Origin: Lampris incognitus
Taxonomy: Eukaryota > Chordata > Actinopteri > Lampriformes > Lampridae
Assembly: GCF_029633865.1 (NCBI RefSeq)
Contig: NC_079214.1
Coordinates: 25,458,873-25,522,872 of the forward strand
Length of the DNA: 64,000 bases
Direction: 5' to 3'
Below are positions 1 through 11,151 of the stretch, one piece after another. A program made the position numbers and the translations under genes. Position 1 is the first letter of the stretch. Every line of letters begins with the position of its first letter. The notes beneath the pieces were generated by a model. It ran no database searches, was not told where the DNA came from, and saw only the letters and a program-made list of their open reading frames with translations.

Positions 1-650
1 TCTGGCATCTCATCTGGGAGGACGCAATCAAGGCATAAGCTACTCTGCCCTCTCTCTCCCAGCACAAGACCAACCCTCATACCGACCAAAACTGAATTCC
101 ATGCACTTTTTTCTGGAGCGGTATATTTGTTTTTCTTCCCCTCTCTCTTTTGGGTCTGACTTTCACGTTCACAGCCGAGGCCCAGGCAAACCGACGGCTC
201 TAGTTATAGCTCATTAATCACTGTTCCCTCTCCCTGCCATCCCGACAAACCCAGTCACTAATTCATGGAAAGCACTTTATGACAGTACTCCTGAGTTTCC
301 TGGAAATTAACCATTATTCTGGACTTCCATTATATTTCTAATAGCATGGGCTGGGGTGGGGTTGGCTGCGTTTCAATGATGGAAAAGGATGGTGGGAGTA
401 ACACTGGTCAAGAAATGACAACAACATAAACAGTGTAATCTTTCATTAATGTCAATGGCAGACTTAGTCAAGTCAGGGGTTGTAGAGGTTGATGAACGAC
501 GTATGGCAGAGTGTCAGACCTATTAGGTTTGAAGAAACAAACATTAGGGTTTGTTAAGCATGAATGAAATACAGACCCTGCTGTTGATCACTTCATCTGC
601 ATGTTGAATAAATGCACTTTGTAGTGACACGTACATTATTTGCCAGGTCT
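1..650. other. No recognisable feature
   Basis: Non-coding sequence of mixed composition. I see no exon, repeat family or RNA gene. Confidence 0.5.
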
Positions 651-652
651 TT

Positions 653-741
<89 letters not shown>

Positions 742-765
742 GCTCGCTCTCGCGCTCTGTCTCTC
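653..765. repeat. (CT)n microsatellite
   Basis: About 37 uninterrupted CT units are followed by impure CT/CG sequence. The Ser-Leu and Arg-Glu frames read from it are artefacts. Confidence 0.97.
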
Positions 766-969
766 CCCCCTCCCCTGACTGCTTCTCTCTCCTTTTGTAT
801 GTTTAGCCAACAACAAAGTGTCTTTTGTACATCTGTACATTTCATGTACATGTACATATCCATACATGTGCATTTTCATGTATATGTACATGAAAAATTA
901 GGAAGAGCACCATAATTTGGTTTGTATTGCTCCCATTCCCTGTCTGTCCATCAAAATTGGTATGAAGCA

Positions 970-1401
970 GGCGTCCTGGTAGCGTAGCGGTCTATTCCAT
1001 TGCCTACCAACAGGGGGATCGCCGGTTCGAATCCCCATGTTACCTCCGGCTTGGTCGGGTGTCCCTACAGACACAATTGGCCATGTCTGTGGGTGGAAAG
1101 CCGGATGTGGATATGTGGTCCTGGTCGCTGCACTAGCGCTTCCTCTGGTCGGTCGGGGTGCCTGTTCGGGGGGGAGAGGGAACTGGGGGGAATAGCGTGA
1201 TCCTCCCACGCGCTACATCCCCCGGTGAAACTCTTCACTGTCAGGTGAAAAGAAGCAGCTGGCGACTCCACATGTTTTGGAGGAGGCATGTGGTAGTCTG
1301 CAGCCCTCCCCGGATCGGCAGAGGAGGTGGGGCAGCTACCGGGACAGCTCAGAAGAGTGGCATGATTGGCCGGATACAATTGGGGAGAAAAGGGGGGGGG
1401 G
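970..1401 (+). mobile_element. SINE family A, copy 1
   Basis: This is a tRNA-headed SINE of about 430 bp: box-A-like TAGCGTAGCGGTC, box-B-like GGTTCGAATCCCC, body with GACACAATTGGCC and TCACTGTCAGGTGAAAAGAA, and tail ATTGGGGAGAAAAGGGG. It is flanked by TGGTATGAAGCA (958-969, 1402-1413). Confidence 0.9.
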
Positions 1402-1486
1402 TGGTATGAAGCAAGAAATAACATTAGAAATGTTTCATAACTCCTAGTTTGGGTTTATAAATGAATTTTTTTAAAGCCCCCCCCCC

Positions 1487-1489
<3 letters not shown>

Positions 1490-1526
<37 letters not shown>
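1490..1526. repeat. (CA)n microsatellite
   Basis: About 18 CA units follow a C run. Confidence 0.95.
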
Positions 1527-1527
<1 letters not shown>

Positions 1528-2217
1528 TTTCCGCTCCCATCACCATCAATTCTAGCCATCCCCGATGCAGACCGCTGTTGTATGCGCTGATGTCCTTGTA
1601 CATTTGTGAGACGCATTTGATGTTGGACTGTACTATTTTATATCATTCTTAGCCAGAATCGGATAATCCTCACCCCTCTGTTGTTGCATGAGCAGGAAAA
1701 TCACCCTCAGATTGTGAAATAACAGTTGCGATCCAATTATACATTTCAGCGTTGATTTAAAAATAGTCTTGACTGAGCTGGGGATGGGGCCCAGTGTACA
1801 GAAACCTAATAAGCCTTCCACTGCTGATTTAATGGATGAGAAGTCACAGATTTGATAAATGCAACACGGCCACGTGACATTTGACAAAGTGCCAATTTTG
1901 CTGGCATTTTCATGTAAATTGCACTCTTTTTTTTAATGTTTTTCAAAAATAAAGATCCTGAGCTGTGGTAGATATATACAATCTAAACACTGTTCTTAAC
2001 CATGCCTTCACTATGATTTTGTGGACCACCGATCTCTCACAACAAGGACAAAGGATGGTCTCTGCTGTAAAACTTGACTATCAGCCATGTTTTAGCAAAC
2101 AATGATCAAGGGCGCCACAAGTCGAATAGACTTTTTTTCCCTAGAGGCCTTCGGCAAAACAATATCCACAAGCAGGAGAGGGAGAATTTAGGATTTATAC
2201 TTTATATTTGACACTTT

Positions 2218-2450
2218 GGGTGGCGCGGAGGCGCAGTGGTTAGCACGGTCGCCTCACAGCAAGAAGGTTCTGGGTTCGAGCCCCGGGGTAGTCCTACATT
2301 GGGGGTCATCCCGGGTCGTCCTCTGTGTGGAGTGTGCATGTTCTCCTCATGTCTGAGTGGGTTCCCTCCAGGTGCTCTGGTTTCCTCCCACAGTCCAAAG
2401 ACATGTAGGTCAGGTGAATCGGCCATACTAAACTGTCCCTATGAATGTGT

Positions 2451-2540
<90 letters not shown>

Positions 2541-2671
2541 ACCCTGTGGTGGCCTGATGGCCTGTCCAGGGTGTCTCTCGGTCTGCCGCTCAATGACTGC
2601 TGAGATAGGTTCCAGCATCCCCCATGTCCCTGAGTAAGGATAAGCGGTTTGGATAATGGATGGATGGATGG
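2218..2671 (+). mobile_element. SINE family B, copy 1, with (GT)n core
   Basis: The tRNA-like head has GTGGTTAGCACGGTCGCCTC and GGTTCGAGCCCCG. The body has GCATGTTCTCC and TTTCCTCCCACAGTCCAAAG. A long (GT)n follows at about 2447-2540. The 3' part, CTGTCCAGGGTGTCTC, ends in GATAAGCGGTTTGGATAATG with a (GGAT)n tail. It is flanked by ATTTGACACTTT (2206-2217, 2672-2683). Confidence 0.92.
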
Positions 2672-2683
2672 ATTTGACACTTT

Positions 2684-3892
2684 TAATAGCAATGTGACAT
2701 TCATTGAATGAGCCACGATGCACATTCATGATTACAAATGAGTTGTTCCCAAGACGTCATTGTGAAACTGTAGGTTTCATTATGATATCAACCACGATTT
2801 CATGGCATTTGACTCCTTTTAACATAGATTCACTGCGGGGTTTAAAAGGGACTGGAAATGAATGGTGCAAGTCAAGGGGGGGGGGGATACCGATTAGGAT
2901 CCCGCCCCCCCAAAAAAATTGGTACCAACACTGGCAAGGGGGCAAAGTTCTAGGAAATTATACTTGTAGGTTTATTTGCTTTCAAAATATTGTTTTGTGT
3001 TTATACTTCCATCAGGAGAGAACAGTATCTAAGAAAACGTGGAAGGAAACGAGATGAAAACAAAGGAAGAGGAAGGGAACCCAATGTGATAGAGCCTGTC
3101 TCTCACTGTTCCTGGCTGACTCAGTGTCATGTGGGCCATGGCACCACTGGACAAAATCAGGGACCACAGTCACTCATGAGGTACCAGGGAGGACACAGAG
3201 GGGCTTTTTTTTTTCCTTTTTTTTTCCCCTCTTAAGAAAGCACTCAGATTGTACGTTTGAAACTGACCAACTCTGCGTCGTGGTCATAATGGAAGTTGAG
3301 ACAATGCTATCTCAAATTTCCACCCGTCACGTCAACATGCGTGCATGCAACTCTTGATGACTATCATGCTAGCACTGCAAGGCGGTGTAGTTAACAGTAC
3401 TAAGACATCGCTGGTTACATGTGGCCGAAGGGCCCAACTATGGGGACGCCTTACAAGTTGATAGCCTCTCTTGTGGAGAAAAATGTTTGCCCACTTGTTA
3501 TGCTGCAAATGAGACGCACTTTGAATTTCCCATTTTGAAGGGAATATTCCAATGAAGATGTGCTGAGTTTCCAAATGAACCGTTTTCCTCGACAAACGGG
3601 GCTTTTTAAACAACTCCTCTTTCTTATATGAGGCAAAATAAAGCATGGACTCATCACCTATACTGAATTCAATCCTGTCTTTCTTTCTATCCATATAAAA
3701 CCAGTTGCGATCATAGAGGCGTTGATCTTTTGAAAAATAACCAAAAGCAAATGTGGCGCTTAATGTGAATATTACAATCTGATATTGTTTGTTTTGCAAG
3801 CAGACCTGGACAATGTGTCTCCATTCCAAATAAGCATGCTTGGCAGTGACCAGAGTAATATGCACCAGTCATATGTGCCATTGTTCTATCCC
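2684..3892. other. No recognisable gene
   Basis: This has a G run near 2877 and T runs near 3206. A 177-codon open frame on the minus strand (3332-3865) has no family motif and is probably chance. Confidence 0.45.
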
Positions 3893-4080
3893 ATCTCTCT
3901 CTCACTCTCTCTCTCTTTCTCTCCCCCTCTTTCCCTCTCTCACTCTCTTTCCATCTCCCCCCTCACTCTCTCACTCTCTTCTTCTCACTCTTTCCCTCTC
4001 TCTCCCCCTCACCCGCTCTTCCTTTCTCTTTCCCTCACTCTCTTTCCCTCTCACTCTCTTGCGCTCTCACTCTCTCTCAT
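3893..4080. repeat. CT-rich low-complexity tract
   Basis: This is an impure (CTCTCTTTCC)-like pyrimidine tract of about 190 bases. There is no coding sequence. Confidence 0.9.
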
Positions 4081-4654
4081 ATTCTTGCATTTCCCAATCA
4101 CCTGCACTCAGTTCTATCTATAAGTTTTACCCTTTTTCCTCATAAAGTGCAGTCATCTGTCCTTCAAAACCAGCGTGAAATAAAGAAATGCGTGAGAGAG
4201 TGGAAAGAGAGTGGAACTGCAATGTAGTGTTTGAAAATATGGCAATTATTATCATCATGACTATCATAGGGAATATATGATATCTTCTTACATATGGAAA
4301 AAAACCATGATACATTTAAGGATCCAACTGAGGTCCATCATAACCAACTGTTATGTCATGTAAGGTAATGTAAAGTGTGATATCAAACCAAAACCAGTTT
4401 TCAAACAGTATGCCCTCACATATTTCCAACCTCATTTCCTGAGAAATTTCTGGTAGTAGATTTTTGTTATCATTAATTTAGATTAATTTAGACTATCATT
4501 AATTTAGACATTAATTAAGGCCAATTACCTCAGTATGTAAACGTCTATGTATAGCTGTAGTAACTATACTAATCTGTGTCTGTAGAATATTATGCTTTGT
4601 TATAGCCTATTGCTGCCATATGATGCCTCGCTGTGCCATACCTTTTCTGGTTGT

Positions 4655-4780
4655 CAGGATATATTGTGCTGTTTGCGAGGGTCTAAGGACAGGATGTTGT
4701 GTTGCTGTAAAGCCCCCTTGATGCAAATTTGTAATTTGTGATGTTGGGCTTTCCAAATAAAATTAACTTGACTTGACTGC
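4655..4780 (+). repeat. Retroposon 3' tail, family D
   Basis: GAGGGTCTAAGGACAGGATG, GTAAAGCCCCCTTG and AATAAAATTAACTTGACTTG form the same tail seen at 15212-15585. The (CTTGA)n end suggests reverse transcription. Confidence 0.65.
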
Positions 4781-5854
4781 AAAATTGTGTGTCATGATAT
4801 GACAATATCCAAATTTCATCCTGATACCATACTAAGGCATGGGTAATATGATGATAATGACATTGCTTTGTATGTTTAAGAAGGGAAAAGTTCAGAACAG
4901 CAAGTTGAAATGATTAGAAAAAGCCAACACATGCATGCATGAGTCCTTTTTCTTTTTAGGTCTTTAGATAATAAAAAAAAAAAACTACTGACGCAAGTTT
5001 CAGAAAATTATTTGTTGTCTTTTTAGCTCCAGAGCTAAATGTCCATTACAACAATGACATCTACTGCCTGCCAGCACACTTGTAAGCTTGTCCTTGAGTG
5101 ATCTCCAATAGATGCAAATTAAGTCCTTAGAATATATTAAAATTTTCAAATCATGAAAAATGCAAAGCAAAGTTCCATGGGATCCAACAATTATGAAGTT
5201 AATCACGAGTTTGACGTTGCCTGAGTTTTAATTTGGCTGGCAAAATTCCATGCACAAAACAAGTTCATTAAGTCAAAGCCTATAACAATGTCAAAAGAGA
5301 AATATTGTATCTCGTGGCCTGCACAATCTGAACTTCAACAAAGACTGAATAGAGACTGATACCCGAAACAACCCAGAGATCAAGGATACTGATTCTGAAA
5401 GAAACAAGGACAAACAGTGTCATGAAGCAGATGTGAAGCCCCACTGTTAAGACCAGCCTGGTATGTTGTAACCTTTACATGGAGTTTAACCTGTAGATGT
5501 CAGCAAACTCACTAAAATGGCCTTTAGAAAGGCACTCCTCATTGGCCAGCCAAACTGAAATTTGTTATAGCGTCTAAAGTAACTCATTTAAGTTCTAAAA
5601 CGTATTTGCAATAGCTAGGTTTGGTGTTGGGGTCTGATTGTGTTTCCATAGCCTTGAAATGGGATGAATAATTACATGAAAACTCATTTGCAAACCAACG
5701 TTAGACTTTAAACCAACAGCAGTGTGGTGAGGCAAATGCAGTTGGGAGATACATTAGCCACTTTTAATGAGTTAAGTCACCAAGGGGGGGGGGGGTCTGA
5801 AAAGTCACTTAACACGGTTTATTTTGATGTTTTACCTCAAATTATCAAATGTTG
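4781..5854. other. No recognisable feature
   Basis: AT-rich sequence with an A run near 4975 and a G run near 5785. No exon or known repeat was seen. Confidence 0.5.
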
Positions 5855-6262
5855 TCCGGGTGGCATAGCGGTCTATTCCGTTGCCTACCAACACAGGTTC
5901 GAATCCCCGTGCTACCTCAAGCTTGGTCGGGCATCCCTATAGACACAATTGGCCATGTCTGCATGTGGGAAGCCGGATGTGAATATGTGTCCTGGTCGCT
6001 GCACTAGCCCCTCCTCTGGTCAGTCGGGGTACCTATTCGGGGGTGGGGGACTGGGGGGAATAGCGTGATCCTCCCACGTGCTACATCCCCCTGGTGAAAC
6101 TCCTCACTGTCAGGTTAAAAGAAGCGGCTGGCGACTCCACATGTATCTGAGGAGGCATGTGGTAGTCTGCAGCCCTCCCCGGATCAGCAGAGGGGGTGGA
6201 GCAGCGACCAGGACAGCTCAGAAGAGTGGGGTAATTGGCCAGAAACAACTGGGGAGAAAAAG
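5855..6262 (+). mobile_element. SINE family A, copy 2
   Basis: It has the same body and tail as copy 1. The segment just before the B box is shortened, lacking the GGGATCGCC-type block. No clear target duplication was seen. Confidence 0.85.
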
Positions 6263-6323
6263 GGAGGAAAAAAAATTATGGAATGTTCCTGATTCATTGT
6301 TGAGCCTCTAGAGACCAACTGAG

Positions 6324-6514
6324 TGAAGTAATACTTGGGGTAGTATTGGTCGAGGATCAATGACCACACCGGGTTATAGAACTCAGGTTTAATCGTGGCT
6401 CAGTAGGCAGACGTAATAACCAGATATGGTAGTGGTGTAACCATAATAACAGTCCGGGTAGTACATAACACCTAGAGTAGTTCCAGTGGATATACATGGC
6501 ATTATATCACGACA
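6324..6514 (-). repeat. 3' LTR of the Gypsy element
   Basis: It starts TGTCGTGATA and ends ATTACTTCA on the element strand. The sequence just inside is a run of purines. Confidence 0.93.
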
Positions 6515-9500
6515 TCCCCCCTGTTTAGTTTTCAATTTTTACAGTATCAAAATACTCTAGAACATTCCAATGTGGTACAATCATTGATCAGCATTGTACA
6601 GTCATTACACAGAGGTTGCCTTCTCTTTTTTTTTTTTTTTTGGACAACACACTCAGAATTGTCCATCTCAAAAAACAATAAACATATTCAGAGCCCTCCT
6701 TTTGTGTGTGATTGTCTCTACTCATAGTCCTTGTAGTGAGCTGGTTTGGAAACAGCTCTTCCATATCTTGTGCGTACTGTCTTGTGTGTTTCACAGGTTT
6801 GGCTGGAAGAAGTTCCAGCTGCATGAGTGTCCCGTTGAGGTTCTGTGAAGCGGGTTCTTGCGCTCCTCAGTGTATGGGGGTGGTGAATTTCCCGCATGTG
6901 GCTCCTGCCACATCTGAGTTTGTTCCCATTTGATGTTTGCACAATGTAGCTCCTTGGCTCATCGCACTTTTGTACGACGGTGGCTGGATACCAAGTCCCT
7001 TTTTCCTTGTTTAGGACAGATACATGCTGTCCGGGACCGAGTGGAGGTAGTTCTCTGCCGCTGCTGCGGTCATGATGTTCCTTCATGTTTGCTGTTCTCT
7101 GCTCCAGGTGGAGTCGGTTTTCCTCCTTGCCTGGCTCCCTCGACTCGGCAGCAGGGTGGTGACTGTCCTTCCGAAGATCAGTTCTGCTGGTGATGGTAGT
7201 TTACTGTCGATGGGTGTTGCTCTGACCTGTAGTAAGGCCACTTGTATGTTACCTCCTTGTCTCATGGTTTTCTTCACAATGGATTTGATGTGCCGCACAT
7301 GCCTCTCAATGAATCCATTGCTTTTTGGATAGTGGGGTGAGCTTGTCACGTGCCTGATTCCCCAGTCAGCCGTGAATTTCTGGAACGCCTGCCCTGTGTA
7401 CTGGGGTCCATTATCTGTAAGTATCTCGTCAGGCCTTCCAAAAAGAGACATGTACATTTCCATTTTTTGTGCAACTGCCTGGCTGGACACAGGCATGGGC
7501 ATTTCATCCACTAGAGGGAACTTAGAATATCTGTCCACAATCAGTAAATACTGATGTCCATCGATCTCGAATAGATCAGAAGCTAGGGATTGCCATGGTT
7601 TTGACGGTGTGTTGTGTGGGTTGAGAGGTTGCTTTGGATTTGCATCCTGATGTTCCACGCATACGCTACATGACCTGCAGACTCTTTCGATGTCATCGTT
7701 CATTCTGATCCAGTAGACACTTTCTCTCGCCAGTCACCGTGTCTTTTCGATGCCCTGGTGTCCTACATGCAGCTGTTCGAGTATAGAATCAGTCATGGAG
7801 TCTGGGATGAGCACCTGTCTGCCTTTGAATATGACTCCTGCTTCAACTGCGAGCTCATCTCTGAATGACCAGTACTCACGTAGTTGTCTTGGTAGAGCTT
7901 TGATGTTGTCTGGCCATCCCTGGTGGATCAACTCTTTCAGTGCATTGAGTCTGGGGTCGCTGGTGGTTTCCGTGCGGAGTGCATCCTGTTTCTCGGGAGA
8001 GAAGTTTATCATTGCAACAGTGAGCATCTCTGGATCCTCGACTTCTGCCTCTATTCCGTCAATGCGCTCGTCCAGCTCGATGTTGCTGTTGTTCTCAGGG
8101 TTGGGTAGTCGGCTGAGTGTGTCTGCCAGGACCATCTGGTTTCCTGATCGATACGTGACCTCGTAGTTGTATCCTTGTGTTTTTATCAGCATTCACTGAA
8201 GCCGTGGCGGGGCGGCATGCAGTGGCTTTGTGCATATGGTAACGAGGGGTTTGTGGTCTGTAACTACAATGAATGACTTCCCATACAGGTAGGTATGGTA
8301 TCGATGCATTCCATAGACTATGGCCAGCATTTCTCGCTCTATGTTGCTGTACCTGGATTGGCAGTCGTCCAGTGTCTTTGAGCCAAAAGCTATGGGTCTT
8401 TTGTTCTGCACTAATGCCACGCCCAGTCCTTTCTGTGATGCATCGACCTCAAGTGTCAGAGGTGTGCTTGGATCATAGTACTTCAGGCAGTCATGTTCGT
8501 TGATAACTGATTTCAGGTCCTCAAAGCTCTTTTGGTGGTCAGTGTCCCATGTCCAAGGCACATCACTTTTCAGCAGCACCCTCAGTGTGTGTGCTTTGTC
8601 TGCGAACTTTGGGATGTAGGGTGACAGGTAGGTCAGCATCCCCAAGAATCTGCTCAGTTCATCTTTGTTCTGGGGTGTCGGCATTTTCTGGATGTCCCTG
8701 ATTTTGGCTGGGTCAGGTTTGATACCTTTGTCTGTGTACAGGTTGCCAAAGAATGAGATGCTTGTCTGTTTGATTGTGCACTTGTCACTGTTGAACACAA
8801 TACCTGTCTTGGCTGCTCTCTCCATCGGGTTGGTCAGGTTCCTGTCATGCTCCTCTTCGCGTGCTCCGTAGACTGCGATATCATCGGCTATGCTGACGAC
8901 ACCGTCGAGCCCCTCCAGGATTTGGTCCATCTTTGCCTGGAAGAGATCTTGAGAGACACTGAGACCAAATGGCAAACGTTTCCAGCAGTATCTACCAAAT
9001 GGAGTTCGGAATGTGGTTAGCAGTTGTGACTCTTCCTCTAGGTGTATTGACCAATATCCAGCTTTTGCGTCAAGTTTGCTGAATATTTTTGCATTTGCAA
9101 ACTTCGGGTTCAGTTCCTCCACAGTAGGAATCTTGTGTGGGCATCTCCTAAGGCTGGCATTAAGCTTTTGGGGGTCTAAGAATATGCGAAGGGAACCGTC
9201 TTTCTTTGTGCTGTATGCCAGACTCGAGCACCAGTCTGTGTGCTGTTCTACTTTTCTTAACACATCTTGTTCGACTAGGTTATTCAGTTCATCTTTCAGT
9301 TTGTCTTTGATGTGAATGCTGCACTTACGTGGTGGGTCTATGAATGGTTCAGCATCCTTTTTCAGGAAGAGCTTGGCCTTTCCACTGAAGTTGCCAATTT
9401 TGTCAAACTGGTCTGGGTATGCTCTCTTTAGGTCTGGACTGTTAGATATGGTCATTTTGGGTTTTGTCTGTGTTGTGTTGACTTTTTTCTGGTTTGCATG

Positions 9501-10955
9501 TCCTTTCTCGGTCACTGCATCTACATTGACAGTCACTATGTTTAACAGTTCACATGTTGGCAGCCCAACTATGGCTGGCCCTGGTACGTCTACAACATAG
9601 AACTTTGCATTGATCCATTTGGATTCTTTGTACTGGCATGGAATGTCAATGGTGCCTAGGCAGGGGATGGCATGACCACTGTATGCAGATAGCCTCCAGT
9701 TGATTTTTTTCAGTCGTTTCTGGGTACATGCATTAACACCGTACATCTGCATGAAGGTACGCAACGGGAGTGTGTTGCCTGACGCACCTGTGTCTATCTT
9801 CAGACGTAGTGTGTATCCACGACCAGGTAGGTCAGGTGGTGTCACCTTCAGGACTGTGTACGCCTCCTCTCTGGCCGGCTTGCTGTCTATGCTATGCATG
9901 CACTTTTCACTGATAGTTATGGAGTGGAACTGTTTCCGGTAAGTACTTTTGTTCTCACTGTCTGTTTCACTGCTACTCTCTGCAGCATGTATGCGAGTCC
10001 TGCTCTGTTGCTTTTTGTCTATACAGGTTTTGCGCTTGTGCTGTTTGTCTTGTGGTATGTGGGACTTACTTCCCCCGCTCCTGCTCTGGCTGGAGTGTTC
10101 CTGGCACTCTCGTTTGGCCTTCCTGCAGCACCGCTCCCAGTGACCTTTTGCACCACACGCATTGCATTCATCATCATATGCAGGACATCGACGTGGTTTG
10201 TGGCTTCTCCCACAGTTAAGACATATGCGGTCCCTGTCCACAGCGTGGATTCTCTCATTGTGTGACAGGCTAAGTTTGTCTAACTGTTCATTGCCTGCTG
10301 TCAGGGCTTCATATTTTCGTCCTCCGACCAAAACCTCTGCTAAGGAATATCCTTTTGGTTTGCTGTATAGATCACTCTTCAGGGCATCATGGGGAGTGCT
10401 CGCAATGATAAGCTCAATCATACGCTCGTTAAGCTCTTCGTCTGAAAACTGACATTTCTGTGCTAGTGTTCTGGCTCTGGTCACAAAATCATCAATATTC
10501 TCATCTGGTTTCTGTCTGTGTTGCATCAGTTGCAGTCTATGGATTCTGAAATTTACGTTCAACTTTAGCTGTTTTTCAAAGAAGTCCCATAGTTTGGAAG
10601 GCTTTTTCTTTTCATCATCAGTGAGACCACTGGCGTTCAGTCTTTTTAATCCTTCATCTCCGATTCCACGACATATTTTCCTAGCTTGTTTATCTGCGCC
10701 ATTTATTTCTTCATCTTCTAAATACAGAGTCATTTTCTGTTTATACAGTGAAATTGCCTCACCCAGGTCCGGTTCTGACCAATTCATCGTCGGTAGATGC
10801 GATGCCATGACGTCTCCTGTTACTAGCTAGCTAGTTAGCTTTGCGGCTAGCTCAGCTCCGGCGCACTCTTGCTTGAATGATGACAGAAATTATCCACGGA
10901 CAATTTTATCAGTCTATCTTCATTCTTCATAGCGAGTACTTTACCGCTGCCACCA

Positions 10956-11146
10956 TGAAGTAATACTTGGGGTAGTATTGGTCGAGGATCAATGACCACA
11001 CCGGGTTATAGAACTCAGGTTTAATCGTGGCTCAGTAGGCAGACGTAATAACCATACATGGTAGTGGTGTAACCATAATAACAGTCCGAGGAGTACATAA
11101 CACCTAGTGTAGTTCCAGTGGATATACATGGCATTATATCACTACA
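10956..11146 (-). repeat. 5' LTR of the Gypsy element
   Basis: It has the same length as its partner and about 97% identity. It begins TGTAGTGATA and is followed by the primer-site-like stretch. Confidence 0.93.
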
Positions 11147-11151
11147 CTGAG

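Larger units (their letters stand above)
6324..11146 (-). mobile_element. Gypsy (Metaviridae) LTR retrotransposon fossil
   Basis: The element is 4.8 kb, flanked by a 5-bp target duplication CTGAG (6319-6323 and 11147-11151). Two 191-bp LTRs differ at about six positions by my count (about 3%), so the insertion is recent. On the minus strand the parts run: gag (about 10.8-10.25 kb) with CCHC knuckles near 10.2 kb; aspartic protease (IDTGASG, near 9.8 kb); reverse transcriptase (about 9.4-8.65 kb, SIADDIAVYG); RNase H (about 8.45-8.1 kb); and integrase (about 7.95-7.1 kb, with HH-CC finger and TDNGPQY) plus a C-terminal domain. A polypurine run lies just inside the 3' LTR and a TGGTGGCAGCGG primer-site-like stretch beside the 5' LTR. 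RT before integrase places it in Gypsy. The coding part is broken, with about three breaks. No envelope is seen. Confidence 0.93.

Noticed and set aside
544-915. Several Ser-Leu or Arg-Glu rich open frames
   Set aside because: They are translations of a (CT)n microsatellite on both strands.
1000-1040. tRNA gene from A-box and B-box matches
   Set aside because: The boxes belong to SINE heads. The rest does not fold as a plain tRNA, and the same head occurs in seven SINE copies.
1000-1424. Overlapping open frames on both strands
   Set aside because: They are shadows of SINE A. The same peptides recur in every copy.
2306-2729. His-Thr and Cys-Val repeat proteins
   Set aside because: They are translations of the (GT)n core of SINE B copy 1.
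3785-4145. Ser/Leu/Pro-rich frames of more than 100 codons
   Set aside because: They lie in an impure pyrimidine tract with no other coding sign.
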